A DNA stretch of 17,866 bases, from the NCBI GenBank assembly GCA_047619485.1, contig JBLHKE010000060.1, positions 1 to 17,866 on the forward strand, read 5' to 3'. The stretch is from JBLHKE01 sp047619485. Its GTDB lineage: Bacteria; Verrucomicrobiota; Verrucomicrobiia; Verrucomicrobiales; DEV007. The position numbers were made by a program, and so were the translations under genes. The notes below the pieces were generated by a model. It saw only the letters and a list, made by a program, of their open reading frames with translations. It was not told where the DNA came from and ran no database searches. This document shows positions 1-7,523 of this stretch, one piece after another (the first letter of the stretch is position 1; each line of letters starts with the position of its first letter).

Positions 1-1
1 C

Positions 2-520
2 GACGGCAATCTCGACCTCTACGCCGTGCAAAATTTCAGCGCGACCCAATTCGAGACGCCGCCATTCCGCGGCGGCCTGAGCATCCTAATGCTTGGCGAT
101 GGCAAAGGTGGACTGAAACCACTGCGGTCAGACCAGAGCGGGTTGATCGTTCCTTCCGACGGTCGTGGCCTGGCGAAGACCGACCTCAACGGCGATGGCC
201 AGCCGGACTTCGTCGTCGCTGTCAACAACGGCAAACTCCTCGCCTTCGCGCGTCGCGGTGGGGCAGCCTCAAGATCCGTCAGCTTGGAGGGAGCCACTGG
301 CAACCCGCTCGCTGCAGGAGCACGCTTGCTCCTGCAACTCAGCGACGGTCGAAAACGCGCCGCCGAGATCTACCAAGGCAGCGCATACCTTTCCCAATCC
401 TCGACGAGGCAATTCATCAGCAAAGCCACCAGCACCATTGATCTGGTCTGGCCAAGCGGGGAGAAGTCTCACCACGAAATCCCATCGCCAAATGGGAAGA
501 TCACCCTAAAACACCCGTAA
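2..520 (+). CDS. FG-GAP/VCBS repeat protein with C-terminal ASPIC/UnbV domain (5' end outside window)
   Basis: The reading frame is open from base 2, so this is the C-terminal 172 residues of a longer gene. A FG-GAP calcium-binding loop, DLNGDGQPD, is encoded at about 182-208, and the first bases (DGNLDLY) are the end of another repeat. From about 290 onward the sequence matches the ASPIC/UnbV domain: GNPLAAGARLLLQLSDGR, then GSAYLSQSS, then the closing DLVWPSGEK. Proteins of this family are secreted propellers with an UnbV tail and are abundant in Verrucomicrobiota and Planctomycetota. Their function is mostly unknown; surface binding or polysaccharide use is often inferred. The GTG at 26 is an internal valine, not a start. 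No hairpin terminator is visible after the stop. Confidence 0.85.
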   Translation, partial: DGNLDLYAVQNFSATQFETPPFRGGLSILMLGDGKGGLKPLRSDQSGLIVPSDGRGLAKTDLNGDGQPDFVVAVNNGKLLAFARRGGAASRSVSLEGATGNPLAAGARLLLQLSDGRKRAAEIYQGSAYLSQSSTRQFISKATSTIDLVWPSGEKSHHEIPSPNGKITLKHP

Positions 521-597
521 ATCGTCCGCTTAGAGCATCTTGTTGCAATCGTCAGGTTCCAATTCGGCGTAAGTATCTCAATTAGAGCAACATTCTC

Positions 598-626
598 TTG
601 ATTTCTGTGATGATATTGTTAATGAT
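598..626 (+). promoter_or_regulatory. candidate sigma-70-like promoter for the PEP-CTERM gene
   Basis: TTGATT at 598-603 and AATGAT at 621-626 are separated by 17 bases, each matching four of six consensus positions. They lie in a distinctly AT-rich stretch (590-670) in an otherwise GC-rich window, about 55 bases before the ATG at 682. This is a pattern match only; the -10 is imperfect. Confidence 0.35.
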
Positions 627-681
627 CGCTTTTAAATTCGTATTTTCTTTTACAAATTAACCATCCTCATCACCTCACAAT

Positions 682-1401
682 ATGAAAAAGGCATTCTTCA
701 CCCTCCTCACTCTCGCCACGACAGCAGGTCTCGTATCCGCAGCTTCGATCGGCGTCAGCTTTAACAGTGACCGCGACAATACGACTGCGGTCATGACACC
801 AACGACGGTCGCTGGCGTTGTCCCATCCACCGGCTGGGTCAACACCGACGGCGGAGCTAGTGATGTGGCGGGCGCCAATGGCTCGATAGCAAATGGCGGA
901 GTCACCGTCGACTGGACTTCGAACGGAACTTGGAACACCGCCAACGGGGTGGCAACCGGCGATGCAATTCTGATGAACGGCTACGTTGATGCCATCGGTG
1001 CCGCTGGCGCTGCGCAAGTTGCACTAAGTGGCCTCGCAAGTTTCGCCGGTGCCTATGACGTCTATGTCTACTTCGGCAGTGATGGCAACGGCCGCACCGG
1101 TCAGATCGAGCACGTAGGTGGTGCCACTTATGGCTACTCCACTTTTTCCAACGATCCCAATGGAGGCGGTGGTTTTGTTCCGACAGATTTTCTCCAGACG
1201 ACCGATACCGTTGGTAATCCAAATGCGAACTTCGCACTCTATTCTGGCCTGACCGGTGATAACCAGACTTTCAACATCCTCCGAGGTAATAACAATTCCG
1301 GCTTTCACGGCGTGCAGATTATCGGCACGCTCGTTCCTGAGCCTTCTGTCTCGCTGCTCGGCTTCGCCGGCGTCCTACTGATGCTGCGCCGTCGCCGCTA
1401 A
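682..1401 (+). CDS. PEP-CTERM sorting-domain protein
   Basis: A 239-residue exported protein of unknown function. The N-terminus is a classical signal peptide (MKKAFFTLLTLATTAGLVSA). The C-terminus (residues 218-239) has a VPEP motif, a hydrophobic helix and four arginines, which is the PEP-CTERM signal recognised and cleaved by an exosortase. The mature part is rich in Gly, Asn, Thr and Ser and low in Cys and Lys, as expected of an extracellular, probably glycosylated protein. It contains a segment AYDVYVYFGSDGNGRTG resembling small jelly-roll-like domains seen in such proteins; I do not recognise a named catalytic domain. No clear Shine-Dalgarno precedes the ATG (CATCCTCATCACCTCACAAT). The gene stands alone, with its own promoter candidate and a strong terminator 22 bases after the stop. 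No exosortase gene is in the window. Confidence 0.9.
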   Translation: MKKAFFTLLTLATTAGLVSAASIGVSFNSDRDNTTAVMTPTTVAGVVPSTGWVNTDGGASDVAGANGSIANGGVTVDWTSNGTWNTANGVATGDAILMNGYVDAIGAAGAAQVALSGLASFAGAYDVYVYFGSDGNGRTGQIEHVGGATYGYSTFSNDPNGGGGFVPTDFLQTTDTVGNPNANFALYSGLTGDNQTFNILRGNNNSGFHGVQIIGTLVPEPSVSLLGFAGVLLMLRRRR

Positions 1402-1413
1402 GCGAACTCCAAT

Positions 1414-1773
1414 TCAATTTAGAGCCCGTGGGAATCCGTTCCCACGGGCTTTTTCGTACCCAGATCGGACGAGGGTGCCGTTACTTGGAGGTCGTTTGGT
1501 GAATTTAATCAGCCGGGGTACCCCGCAGCCGGTATCACCTTCAGAAACAGCTTCAAGCCATCCCTTCAGATAGCCCACCCACTCCTGAATGAGCGACATG
1601 GCCTCCGCGTAATCGCCCTCAAGTCCGTCTTTAATGAGGAAAGACTTGATCGCCGCATCCGAGAAGTCCGAACCTCTTCTCTTTCAATACGCCCGATTGT
1701 GCCCCGGCTGCACGCACGACGTCATCCCGCCGATCGTCGCTAATCTCAGGTAAAGAAATCCGATGGCGCTCAT
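1414..1773 (-). pseudogene. decayed lipoprotein-like gene with in-frame TGA
   Basis: Reading the minus strand from the ATG at 1773 gives a short start resembling a lipoprotein signal (LRLATIGGMTSCVQPGHN) with a Cys after a hydrophobic stretch. The frame meets TGA at 1686-1684 and then continues open, in the same frame, to 1414. The continuation looks protein-like (SDFSDAAIKSFLIKDG, then EAMSLIQEWVGYLKGWLEAV), suggesting one gene interrupted by a nonsense change. The last 17 or so codons run through the terminator of the PEP-CTERM gene, so the original 3' end has probably been lost as well. I do not recognise the family. No convincing ribosome binding site precedes the ATG. It could also be chance open frame; 1774-1889 shows nothing else. 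Confidence 0.35.
1423..1455 (+). terminator. Rho-independent terminator of the PEP-CTERM gene
   Basis: A perfect 12-base-pair stem (AGCCCGTGGGAA / TTCCCACGGGCT) with the tetraloop TCCG at 1435-1438 is followed directly by five T residues counting the stem end (1450-1454). It starts 22 bases after the stop codon at 1399-1401. Confidence 0.92.
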
Positions 1774-1889
1774 CTTTCTTGGCAGAACGTCTGGAATAAT
1801 GTCACCCGCGACAAGCAGCGGGACTTCGGTTCGTTGTTAATGGTGGCACGTTCACTAAAGTTTCTAAGTTCGGAGAGGCAGCGAGTTGT

Positions 1890-2390
1890 TCATCTATGGT
1901 CGCGGTTGGATTTTGGTATCGCGTCCGAGAAAAAAGCTAAACCAATGACGAATCCCGGAATGAAACGATACAAATCGTCAAAGACGATATCAATCGGGTG
2001 CCTAACATCGAAACCCATCATAAAGTGAAGAGGCAGGGTCAGAATGGTCGATGCTAAGTATAGCCAAGCGCCCCACCTTCGCAGCTTCAAAAGCCCAATG
2101 ACCGATGCAATCCAAGCACCAACCATCACCGCGGTGAAGACTACCCAAAGGATCAAACCGAAGGTGATTTCAGAGAAGTCCATGAAACTCCCCAGTTGCT
2201 CTTCTTCAAGTTCCAATACGACTGCGGGAAGAAAGCGGTCTGCTGCAAAGCTGACTACCACTCCAACTGGGATCAGAGCCAACTCAAGAATCACAGCGAG
2301 TCGAAGAAGATTTGCGGATCTCATTTTTTCAGCGGATGTCCGAAATGATACCATGCGCTTCGGGTAGGGCGACGTCGGATTATTGCTCAT
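1890..2390 (-). CDS. hypothetical four-helix integral membrane protein
   Basis: A 166-residue protein with about four hydrophobic segments: residues 26-50 (LLRLAVILELALIPVGVVVS), 74-100 (FGLILWVVFTAVMVGAWIAS), 105-125 (GAWLYLASTILTLPLHFMMG) and 142-160 (FIPGFVIGLAFFS). The first loop is acidic (ELEEEQLGSFMDFSE). The loop after helix 2 has RRWGAWLYL, a pattern seen in small uncharacterised membrane proteins where a positively charged LRRWG turn faces the cytoplasm. A G-run (GGGGGG) about nine bases before the ATG at 2390 may act as a ribosome binding site. It is on the same strand as the two membrane-protein genes upstream of it (2522-3542), 131 bases away. No catalytic motif is visible; function unknown. 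Confidence 0.75.
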   Translation of the reverse strand: MSNNPTSPYPKRMVSFRTSAEKMRSANLLRLAVILELALIPVGVVVSFAADRFLPAVVLELEEEQLGSFMDFSEITFGLILWVVFTAVMVGAWIASVIGLLKLRRWGAWLYLASTILTLPLHFMMGFDVRHPIDIVFDDLYRFIPGFVIGLAFFSDAIPKSNRDHR

Positions 2391-2521
2391 GTTGTCATGC
2401 CCCCCACGACTTTCAACTACAGAGCCGTAGGAAGTTGCTCACCCACAGTTCGCTTTGGTGGTTTCCAACGCGTGATTTGAGGAAGGCTACCGAAAGCTTC
2501 TAATCCCGCTGATAGAAAACG

Positions 2522-2857
2522 TCATGGCATTCGCCGAGCCAACCGACTTCTAGCCCGCTTCATATCCTTAAAACCGGGGAGATCAGGATCCGCATCCCAC
2601 TTGCAGAACCGCCAATATGCATAGTAGGGCGGAAAATGGGCAGCCACCTCACTCGCTGGAATTGGGAACACACGTGACACGTTGGATCTGGGGACAACTG
2701 TGACCGAACTCGTCCATCTACTTATCGCCTTCATGTCCCAACGATTCTCTACAATCGGAGCACTGGCGAGATATGTAAATCCGAGCAACAGGCAGCAGAG
2801 AATGAGGACACGATATCGCCGGCCTAACATTTTTCTTTGCGGTTTGAAACCTGCCAT
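2522..2857 (-). CDS. hypothetical small membrane-anchored protein
   Basis: Proposed start is the ATG at 2857, giving 111 residues, rather than an earlier start that would make the N-terminal half an antisense-frame shadow of the next gene. The N-terminus is basic (MAGFKPQRKMLGRRYR), followed by a single membrane segment at about residues 17-34 (VLILCCLLLGFTYLASAP). This topology leaves about 75 residues outside, containing VFPIPASEVAAHFPPYYAYW and ending in a basic tail. The ATG lies four bases after the stop of the upstream membrane-protein gene, with an AGGGGG run overlapping that junction, so the two are probably translated from one transcript. I recognise no domain. The gene could be an accessory subunit of its neighbour; that is inference from spacing only. 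Confidence 0.6.
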   Translation of the reverse strand: MAGFKPQRKMLGRRYRVLILCCLLLGFTYLASAPIVENRWDMKAISRWTSSVTVVPRSNVSRVFPIPASEVAAHFPPYYAYWRFCKWDADPDLPGFKDMKRARSRLARRMP

Positions 2858-2861
2858 CCCC

Positions 2862-3542
2862 CTACTGGAAACGCCCCTCCGAATCGGGTTTAGGTTTCTC
2901 CTTGCCCTCAGCTTTCGACTCAACGGCGGTAGCGGGTTGGACAGCGCGGTCCTGTGTGCCTCGGTAGTGCTTCTGGCGCTCTCGACGACCCTCGAATCGT
3001 GCCTTCTGGTTTGGGAGGTCTTCCAGCGCGGATATAAAACCAATCGCGCCGATTACCAAGAATAGGCTGTAGCTCGCCAAATTTCCGCGAACCACCGCAG
3101 ACGAAACTCGGGACGGGTCGCAATCAGGAAGTCGCTTTCGAATCGTGCGTCGCTCTATCCATACCGAACCAAGCCAGAATGGAATAAGCATGAGGATCCA
3201 TGCGGCGGCACTACCAACATTCGTCCACTCCGTAGGCATCATGCCACCAAAGATCGCAGACTGCATCAATGTCGATTGCACTGCCGGATGAGAGTCGATG
3301 CCAAGCGCCGATAACCCCATCGACACAGGGATCAGCCCGACCAACCACAAAATCCATGCCAGCGGGATTCCAGCAACAGTCGATCTCAAGTTTGCGGAGA
3401 GTGAATGCCTGTAAGAATCGGAGTAGCTCAACTTAAGACCCCGCATGATGAACCACCCTTCGATCGCGGCGATGACGAAAATCCCGATCAGAGTCAGAAA
3501 GCTATGCGGCAAGAATGATGGTAGCGCGACATTGGCGAGCAT
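2862..3542 (-). CDS. hypothetical multi-pass membrane protein
   Basis: A 226-residue protein with about four membrane helices: residues 12-33 (PHSFLTLIGIFVIAAIEGWF), 55-75 (TVAGIPLAWILWLVGLIPVS), 111-128 (SAAAWILMLIPFWLGSVWI) and 155-172 (LASYSLFLVIGAIGFISA). A cytoplasmic basic segment ERRTIRKRLPDCDPSRV follows helix 3. The C-terminal 50 residues are hydrophilic and rich in Lys, Glu and Arg (ESKAEGKEKPKPDSEGRF), probably a disordered tail. No known motif is visible. It lies immediately upstream of the 111-residue membrane-anchored protein (four-base gap) and is likely the first gene of a two- or three-gene transcription unit. No clear Shine-Dalgarno precedes the ATG at 3542. Confidence 0.72.
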   Translation of the reverse strand: MLANVALPSFLPHSFLTLIGIFVIAAIEGWFIMRGLKLSYSDSYRHSLSANLRSTVAGIPLAWILWLVGLIPVSMGLSALGIDSHPAVQSTLMQSAIFGGMMPTEWTNVGSAAAWILMLIPFWLGSVWIERRTIRKRLPDCDPSRVSSAVVRGNLASYSLFLVIGAIGFISALEDLPNQKARFEGRRERQKHYRGTQDRAVQPATAVESKAEGKEKPKPDSEGRFQ

Positions 3543-3791
3543 TTCTTAGGAGATTGCGGTAGGGACACCCGTCGCTCGAAGCCTCTCTTGCAGATCCCAA
3601 CATGCGGCGTTCCGCACAAGGCTCCTCAGAGAGACGCGCACTCAGAGCGGCGCCCAGTTGAATCGAAGTTGCCCCAAGCTGGTGTCTCCGACAAGCAGGT
3701 TCTTGAAGGCTCAGAGACACTTCCTCCCTCCGCTCCCCCTCCAACCCACCCGAAAGGCGCCTAGGGACACCGGGGTCAGAAAAGCAAATCT

Positions 3792-3959
3792 CTAGGAGCC
3801 TGTCGGACTTACCTGATCCGGCAACAATCGTTTTAGAATTCGCCCAAATCCACCCTCCGCTTTGGCGAATATTCCAATATACTCCTGCATCGGACGGCGG
3901 ATTATGACTGAATTCTAAAACGTTTTGCTCGAAATCATCTAAGTCCGACAGACTCCTAG
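3792..3959. mobile_element. MITE-like palindromic element, 168 bp
   Basis: The ends are inverted copies: 3792-3811 (CTAGGAGCCTGTCGGACTTA) matches the reverse complement of 3940-3959 at 19 of 20 positions. The similarity continues inward, so the arms 3792-3841 and 3910-3959 match at roughly 40 of 50 positions by eye and both end in the same TTTTAGAATTC block; a 68-base centre separates them. Short flanking words (AGCAAAT at 3783-3789 and ATTTGCT at 3969-3975) are also inverted. The element contains no transposase and lies in a gene-free region, as expected for a non-autonomous insertion element moved in trans. I cannot assign the parent IS family, and no clear target duplication is visible. 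Confidence 0.7.
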
Positions 3960-4009
3960 CAATTGAGAATTTGCTGGTCGAATAGAGGTTCCGCCGACTG
4001 ACCAAAGAG

Positions 4010-4034
4010 CTTGGGGCGTCTCGCCCCGAGTTTT
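4010..4034 (+). terminator. orphan Rho-independent terminator-like hairpin
   Basis: A nine-pair stem (CTTGGGGCG / CGCCCCGAG, one G-T pair) with loop TCT at 4019-4021 is followed by TTTT at 4031-4034. No plus-strand gene lies directly upstream, so it may be left over from a lost gene or simply protect the downstream gene. The T-run is short. Confidence 0.4.
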
Positions 4035-4152
4035 GCAGAGACGCGCCGAGGCACGCCATACGCCTTGGTCTGACCCGAATGGTGGGAGCTCTAGACATGC
4101 GGTTCTGTGCGATGCCCGTAATCTTTCGCTGCGACTCCTGATCTATCGGAAT

Positions 4153-4440
4153 GTGAACTTACGGCACCGATTTGCCCCCCTGCCGCGCCTTCTTTTATTG
4201 ACGATTTTTGTGGCTTCCACCTGCGTTGCAGATGAGACGGACTCGCTAGATGATGAGCTTGTGGTAGCGACGCCATCAGGGTCGCTACTGGGGCACAAAA
4301 CTCCTAGAAATCTGTCGGGAGATCGAGACTCCTTGAGGATCGCAATCGCCTCTCCCGAGGCCTTGCCGACCAGGAAAAATTTACAGTTTTCTCGCCAATG
4401 CTTGTTAGAAACGAATGTTTGCGGCAATTTAGCAGTCACC
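4153..4440 (+). pseudogene. possible relic of a secreted-protein N-terminus
   Basis: Reading in frame from the GTG at 4153 gives a very signal-peptide-like start: basic NLRHR, then LLLLTIFVAS, then a CVA|DE cleavage-like site, followed by an acidic stretch (DETDSLDDELVVATPSGS). The frame runs without a stop into the DUF6288-type gene at 4441, which has its own signal peptide. A functional protein would not carry two signal peptides in tandem, so this looks like the truncated start of a lost secreted protein. The family is not recognised, and a chance open frame is possible. Confidence 0.25.
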
Positions 4441-5913
4441 ATGGAGAATCATCGTTACCTGCCCGCCCTCGCCTTTGCACTCGTCATTTCGGTCGCCGTC
4501 CCAAGCGCATCGGCGCTGCGTAAGAACGCGACCTGGGGCAAGCAGACCAACGTGAAGCCCGACGCCGAAGCGGGCGGTTGGTTCATCAACCTGGGGATCA
4601 CTGGGGTGCGAGCTAAGATCTTGCTCGATCGGCCTCGGGAATTCGAGGTGGCCTACGTGTTCGCGGACAGCCCGGCAGCGGGCAAGCTTGAGGTGGGCGA
4701 CAAGATTACCGGGGTCAACAGCGTTGGCTTCAGCGAGGATCACAAGTTTGGCTACGGCCCAAAGTTTTTTGGCTACGAAGGGCCGATGATGGAGTTCGGT
4801 CTGGCGCTCGAACGGTCGCAGGGCGAGCTGGAGGGCAAGTTGACGCTCGAGGTGGTACGCGGCGGGAAGGCGATGCAAGTCAATGTGGCGCTGCCGGTCA
4901 AATACGGCGCTTTCTCGAAAACTTTCCCCTACGACTGCGCGAAGACCGACATGATTCTCGACGAGTGCTACGCTTACCTCATCAAGATGCAGCGCGACGA
5001 TGGCACATGGGGCAGCCGCCCGGACGCCAACGCCTTCGCCGCACTCGCCCTGATGGGTGGTGGCGAAAATTACATGCCCGCGGTGAAGCTCGCCGTGAAG
5101 ACTTTTGCCGAAAAGACCGACGACCAGATCAGCTACGGCGGCCTCGACTGCTGGAAGTACACGCTCTACGGGACAGTGCTCAGTGAGTACTACCTCATCA
5201 CCCGTGAGGACTGGGTGCTGCCGGAGCTCGAGGAGATCAAGTCGTGGCTACTCAAAGCGCAGATGGAGAACGGTGGCTGGGGACACCGACCAGCGAACAA
5301 ACCCGGCGGCAACGGCTACGGGGCGATCAACGCGATCACCATGCAGGCGAAGTTGGCGCTGGCGATGATCATGCGCTGCGGTATCGAGGTGGATGCCGAG
5401 AAGTTCCGTGCCACCCACGACTTTGTCGCCCGCGGAACCAACGATATCGGTTACGTCTGGTATAAGGACGGCGGCAGGCGCAACAAGAGCTACGCGGACA
5501 TGGGGCGCACTGGGATCACCGCCTTGGCGCACTATGTGAGCCCGGTCGGGGGTAAAGAGTATCGCGACTTCGCACTGCTCACCGCCAGTTGTATCGGCTC
5601 CAACCCGAAGACCTTTCCCGACACGCATGGATCGCCTTTGCTCGGCCTCGTATGGACAGGGCTAGGCGCGCAGGCCGACCCGGAGATGTTCCGCAAGCTG
5701 ATGGACTACAACCGCTGGCATTTCGCCATGGCCCAATGCACCGACGGGACGTTCTACTACCAGCCCAACCGCGACAACAACCCGCAGGACTACAGCTCCA
5801 ACCCAAGGCTGAACGCGACCGCGGCCAATGCCCTAGTCTTGTCCGCGAAATTCAAGCGGCTACAGATCACCGGAGCACCGCGGGTTAAACTCTCTGTCCA
5901 ACCGAGCGAATAA
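4441..5913 (+). CDS. exported PDZ plus alpha/alpha-toroid protein (DUF6288 type)
   Basis: A 490-residue protein. ATG at 4441 is chosen because it begins a clean signal peptide (RYLPALAFALVISVAVPSAS), although the frame is open further upstream. Residues about 45-153 form a PDZ-like domain: GGWFINLGITGVRA, then SPAAGKLEVGDKITGVNSV, then LTLEVVRGGKAMQVNVALPV. From about 160 on, the repeats resemble the alpha/alpha toroid of prenyltransferases and terpene cyclases, with QW-like motifs QRDDGTWGSR (184-193), QMENGGWGHR (274-283) and a third, CTDGTFYYQP (433-442). No DxDD or DCTAE cyclase motif is visible, so cyclase activity is not implied. From memory such proteins in Verrucomicrobiota and Planctomycetota are annotated as DUF6288-containing. 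Likely periplasmic, role unknown. A 55-residue membrane protein follows by 16 bases. Confidence 0.85.
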   Translation: MENHRYLPALAFALVISVAVPSASALRKNATWGKQTNVKPDAEAGGWFINLGITGVRAKILLDRPREFEVAYVFADSPAAGKLEVGDKITGVNSVGFSEDHKFGYGPKFFGYEGPMMEFGLALERSQGELEGKLTLEVVRGGKAMQVNVALPVKYGAFSKTFPYDCAKTDMILDECYAYLIKMQRDDGTWGSRPDANAFAALALMGGGENYMPAVKLAVKTFAEKTDDQISYGGLDCWKYTLYGTVLSEYYLITREDWVLPELEEIKSWLLKAQMENGGWGHRPANKPGGNGYGAINAITMQAKLALAMIMRCGIEVDAEKFRATHDFVARGTNDIGYVWYKDGGRRNKSYADMGRTGITALAHYVSPVGGKEYRDFALLTASCIGSNPKTFPDTHGSPLLGLVWTGLGAQADPEMFRKLMDYNRWHFAMAQCTDGTFYYQPNRDNNPQDYSSNPRLNATAANALVLSAKFKRLQITGAPRVKLSVQPSE

Positions 5914-5929
5914 TCCAATATACAAGATC

Positions 5930-6097
5930 ATGAGCAACACCAGTGAGTACGCTGTCGGTTGGTTTACACTAACCTTAATCAACGCCGGTCTGGCACAGTC
6001 CAAGGGCAGGAGCGGTTTCGGTTGGTGGATCGGCTCGCTATTTTTAGGTCCTGCCTGCACCTTCCTCATAGTCGTCTTGGATCCGGTCAAACCCTAA
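5930..6097 (+). CDS. small 55-residue membrane protein
   Basis: ATG at 5930 to TAA at 6095-6097. The product starts MSNTSEYAVGWFTLTLINAG and carries the pattern AQSKGRSGFGWWIGSLFLGP followed by a hydrophobic segment and DPVKP. The KGRSGFGW-x-GxLFLGP turn followed by a membrane helix is typical of small bacterial inner-membrane proteins, where a hydrophobic segment, a basic Gly-rich turn and a second helix make a hairpin. Here there are two segments, about residues 8-21 and 31-51. It starts 16 bases after the stop of the PDZ-toroid gene on the same strand, so co-transcription is likely. No strong ribosome binding site is seen. Function unknown. The frame is short, but the motif is too characteristic for chance. 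Confidence 0.65.
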   Translation: MSNTSEYAVGWFTLTLINAGLAQSKGRSGFGWWIGSLFLGPACTFLIVVLDPVKP

Positions 6098-6191
6098 CCG
6101 AGCTTTCGTGGGAGAGATATATGGTCCGCCTAGAGCAGCGACCGCAACGCCTCGTTGAGCGCCTTGCTCGCCGGGCACCACCCGCCTGCAA

Positions 6192-7304
6192 CTACTGGCT
6201 ACCAGCCGGGGATGCCGCCCTGTAAATCCGGTAAAAACCCCTGTCCGAATCGGCGCGGCTGGAGAAGGTCGTGGCCTCGCCCTGAGAAGCGAACCCGCCC
6301 TCCAGCACCTCCCAGCCATCCGCCAGAGCCGTCGAGGACTCGATCACGTAGCGCCCGCCCGGTCGCGATTGGAATACGATGCTCACGGTCATGGTCGCGG
6401 AATCATGCCGGATCGCGGTAACCGCTATCGGCTGCTGAGCTGCCAGAGCCGAGAGCTCGGCGAGCATCCGTTCCGCGAGCTTGCGATGTGCAACAGCCGT
6501 CGGGTGCACCGCATCCCAGAACAGGAACCCGCCGTCATCGCCGCCCGTGCTGATTGCCTGTGCCTGCACGTTAGTGAAACCTGTGCCCACCGGGTCGGCG
6601 ACCACCTCCTGGAACCACGCGAACATGTCGAATAACTCGACGCCCGGCTGACCCGAATCCGCGACGATCTGCGCGAGCCCCGTGTTCCACTGGACACAGA
6701 GGGCATGGGCCAGCGCGCTCGTTTCCACGTCACCACGCTCTAACACGTCGGGTGTTAGGCTCAGGTCAGGGAGGTTGAGGACGACCACCCGCCGGGCACC
6801 CATCGCCAGCAAGTCCTCGAGCCCCTGGTGGAACACCACGAGCGCTGCAGCGATGGAAGTCTCGGCTGCCACCGGATCGCCGCTGTCGTAGCCGTCGATC
6901 ACATCGTTGCCACCGAACCAGACCACGTAGAGGCCATCGGGGTCGGCTCCAATAGCGTTCGCTTCTGCAAACCAACTCAGTTGGATTGGGAAACCGATCA
7001 GCGGGTCGCCGGTGCGCGCGTTGCCGACAGCGTAACCGCTCCCCCCACCCAACGAGTTACTTAGCTCGAACCCGAGCAGCTCCGCATAGATCGGCCCATT
7101 GGAGAACCGCCCGTCAAAATAGTCGCTCCCCGGATACAACCCAGCGGTCGCCTGCGAGAGGTTACCGACATCCGACAGGCTGTCGCCAAAGACAGTCAGC
7201 GATGTCGGGCTGTCATCCGCGTTCCCCCCTCGCGCCAACAGGGCTAGTAGGAAGATCGGGAGGAGCTGGAGCAGGCGATAACGCATCGTCTCCGACTCTG
7301 GCAT
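6192..7304 (-). CDS. secreted GDSL/SGNH-family hydrolase (esterase/lipase type)
   Basis: A 370-residue exported hydrolase of the GDSL (SGNH, phospholipase/lecithinase-like) family. After a signal peptide (about residues 7-29) come block I FGDSLSDVGN (39-48, nucleophile Ser42), block III GGND (131-134, oxyanion Asn133) and block V DAVHPT (264-269, Asp264 and His267). The conserved FSNGPIYAELL, typical of the GDSL autotransporter/thermolabile-haemolysin subgroup, is at 67-77. After the catalytic domain, residues about 295-363 form the short beta-rich tail common in Verrucomicrobiota secreted enzymes (RPGGRYVIESSTALADGWEV, ending GFYRIYR). The substrate is probably an ester of a lipid or an acylated glycan. 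ATG at 7304 has GAGG about nine bases upstream; an in-frame ATG at 7286 is an alternative. Confidence 0.9.
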   Translation of the reverse strand: MPESETMRYRLLQLLPIFLLALLARGGNADDSPTSLTVFGDSLSDVGNLSQATAGLYPGSDYFDGRFSNGPIYAELLGFELSNSLGGGSGYAVGNARTGDPLIGFPIQLSWFAEANAIGADPDGLYVVWFGGNDVIDGYDSGDPVAAETSIAAALVVFHQGLEDLLAMGARRVVVLNLPDLSLTPDVLERGDVETSALAHALCVQWNTGLAQIVADSGQPGVELFDMFAWFQEVVADPVGTGFTNVQAQAISTGGDDGGFLFWDAVHPTAVAHRKLAERMLAELSALAAQQPIAVTAIRHDSATMTVSIVFQSRPGGRYVIESSTALADGWEVLEGGFASQGEATTFSSRADSDRGFYRIYRAASPAGSQ

Positions 7305-7523
7305 CGGAGCGCCCCTCAGTCCAGTCCGTGGTGCACCGCCGGCATGGCGTCCAGGCAGATGGGATAAACGACCGAAACGATGCGGCTCAGGCGTCGATGC
7401 CAGAACGGATGATCTTACGGGATTCGGACTGGGGCACCGTCATTTGCATCGACGTCGAGATTGGCGATAATAGCATGGCGCAAAAGCCGATTACAACCAA
7501 ATCCCCAAACCTACCGAAAGTCC
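7305..7523. promoter_or_regulatory. divergent intergenic region between hydrolase and cyclophilin genes
   Basis: The two genes diverge here, so both promoters should lie inside. For the plus strand a candidate is TTGCAT at 7444-7449 and GATAAT at 7466-7471 with 16-base spacing; the -10 matches five of six positions, the -35 three. That would give a leader of about 45 bases before the ATG at 7524. No good candidate is seen for the minus-strand gene. Confidence 0.35.

Larger units (their letters stand above)
3543..4440. other. 898-base region without an intact gene
   Basis: Between the membrane-protein gene and the DUF6288-type gene there is no convincing complete gene. It holds a MITE-like element (3792-3959), an orphan terminator (4010-4034) and a signal-peptide-like relic (4153-4440). 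A minus-strand open frame across 3502-4098 runs through the MITE and has low-complexity, Arg/Ser-rich translation, so I read it as chance. Nothing recognisable is seen in 3543-3780. Confidence 0.6.

Noticed and set aside
1661..1686. Hairpin just after the in-frame TGA, as a selenocysteine insertion element
   Set aside because: A six-pair stem starts two bases after the TGA, but bacterial SECIS elements need the apical stem-loop at a defined greater distance, and the product resembles no selenoprotein. A nonsense change is the simpler explanation.
3502..4098. Minus-strand open frame of 198 codons
   Set aside because: It crosses the MITE-like element and overlaps the true start of the membrane-protein gene; the translation is Arg/Ser-rich and has no recognisable domain or membrane pattern.
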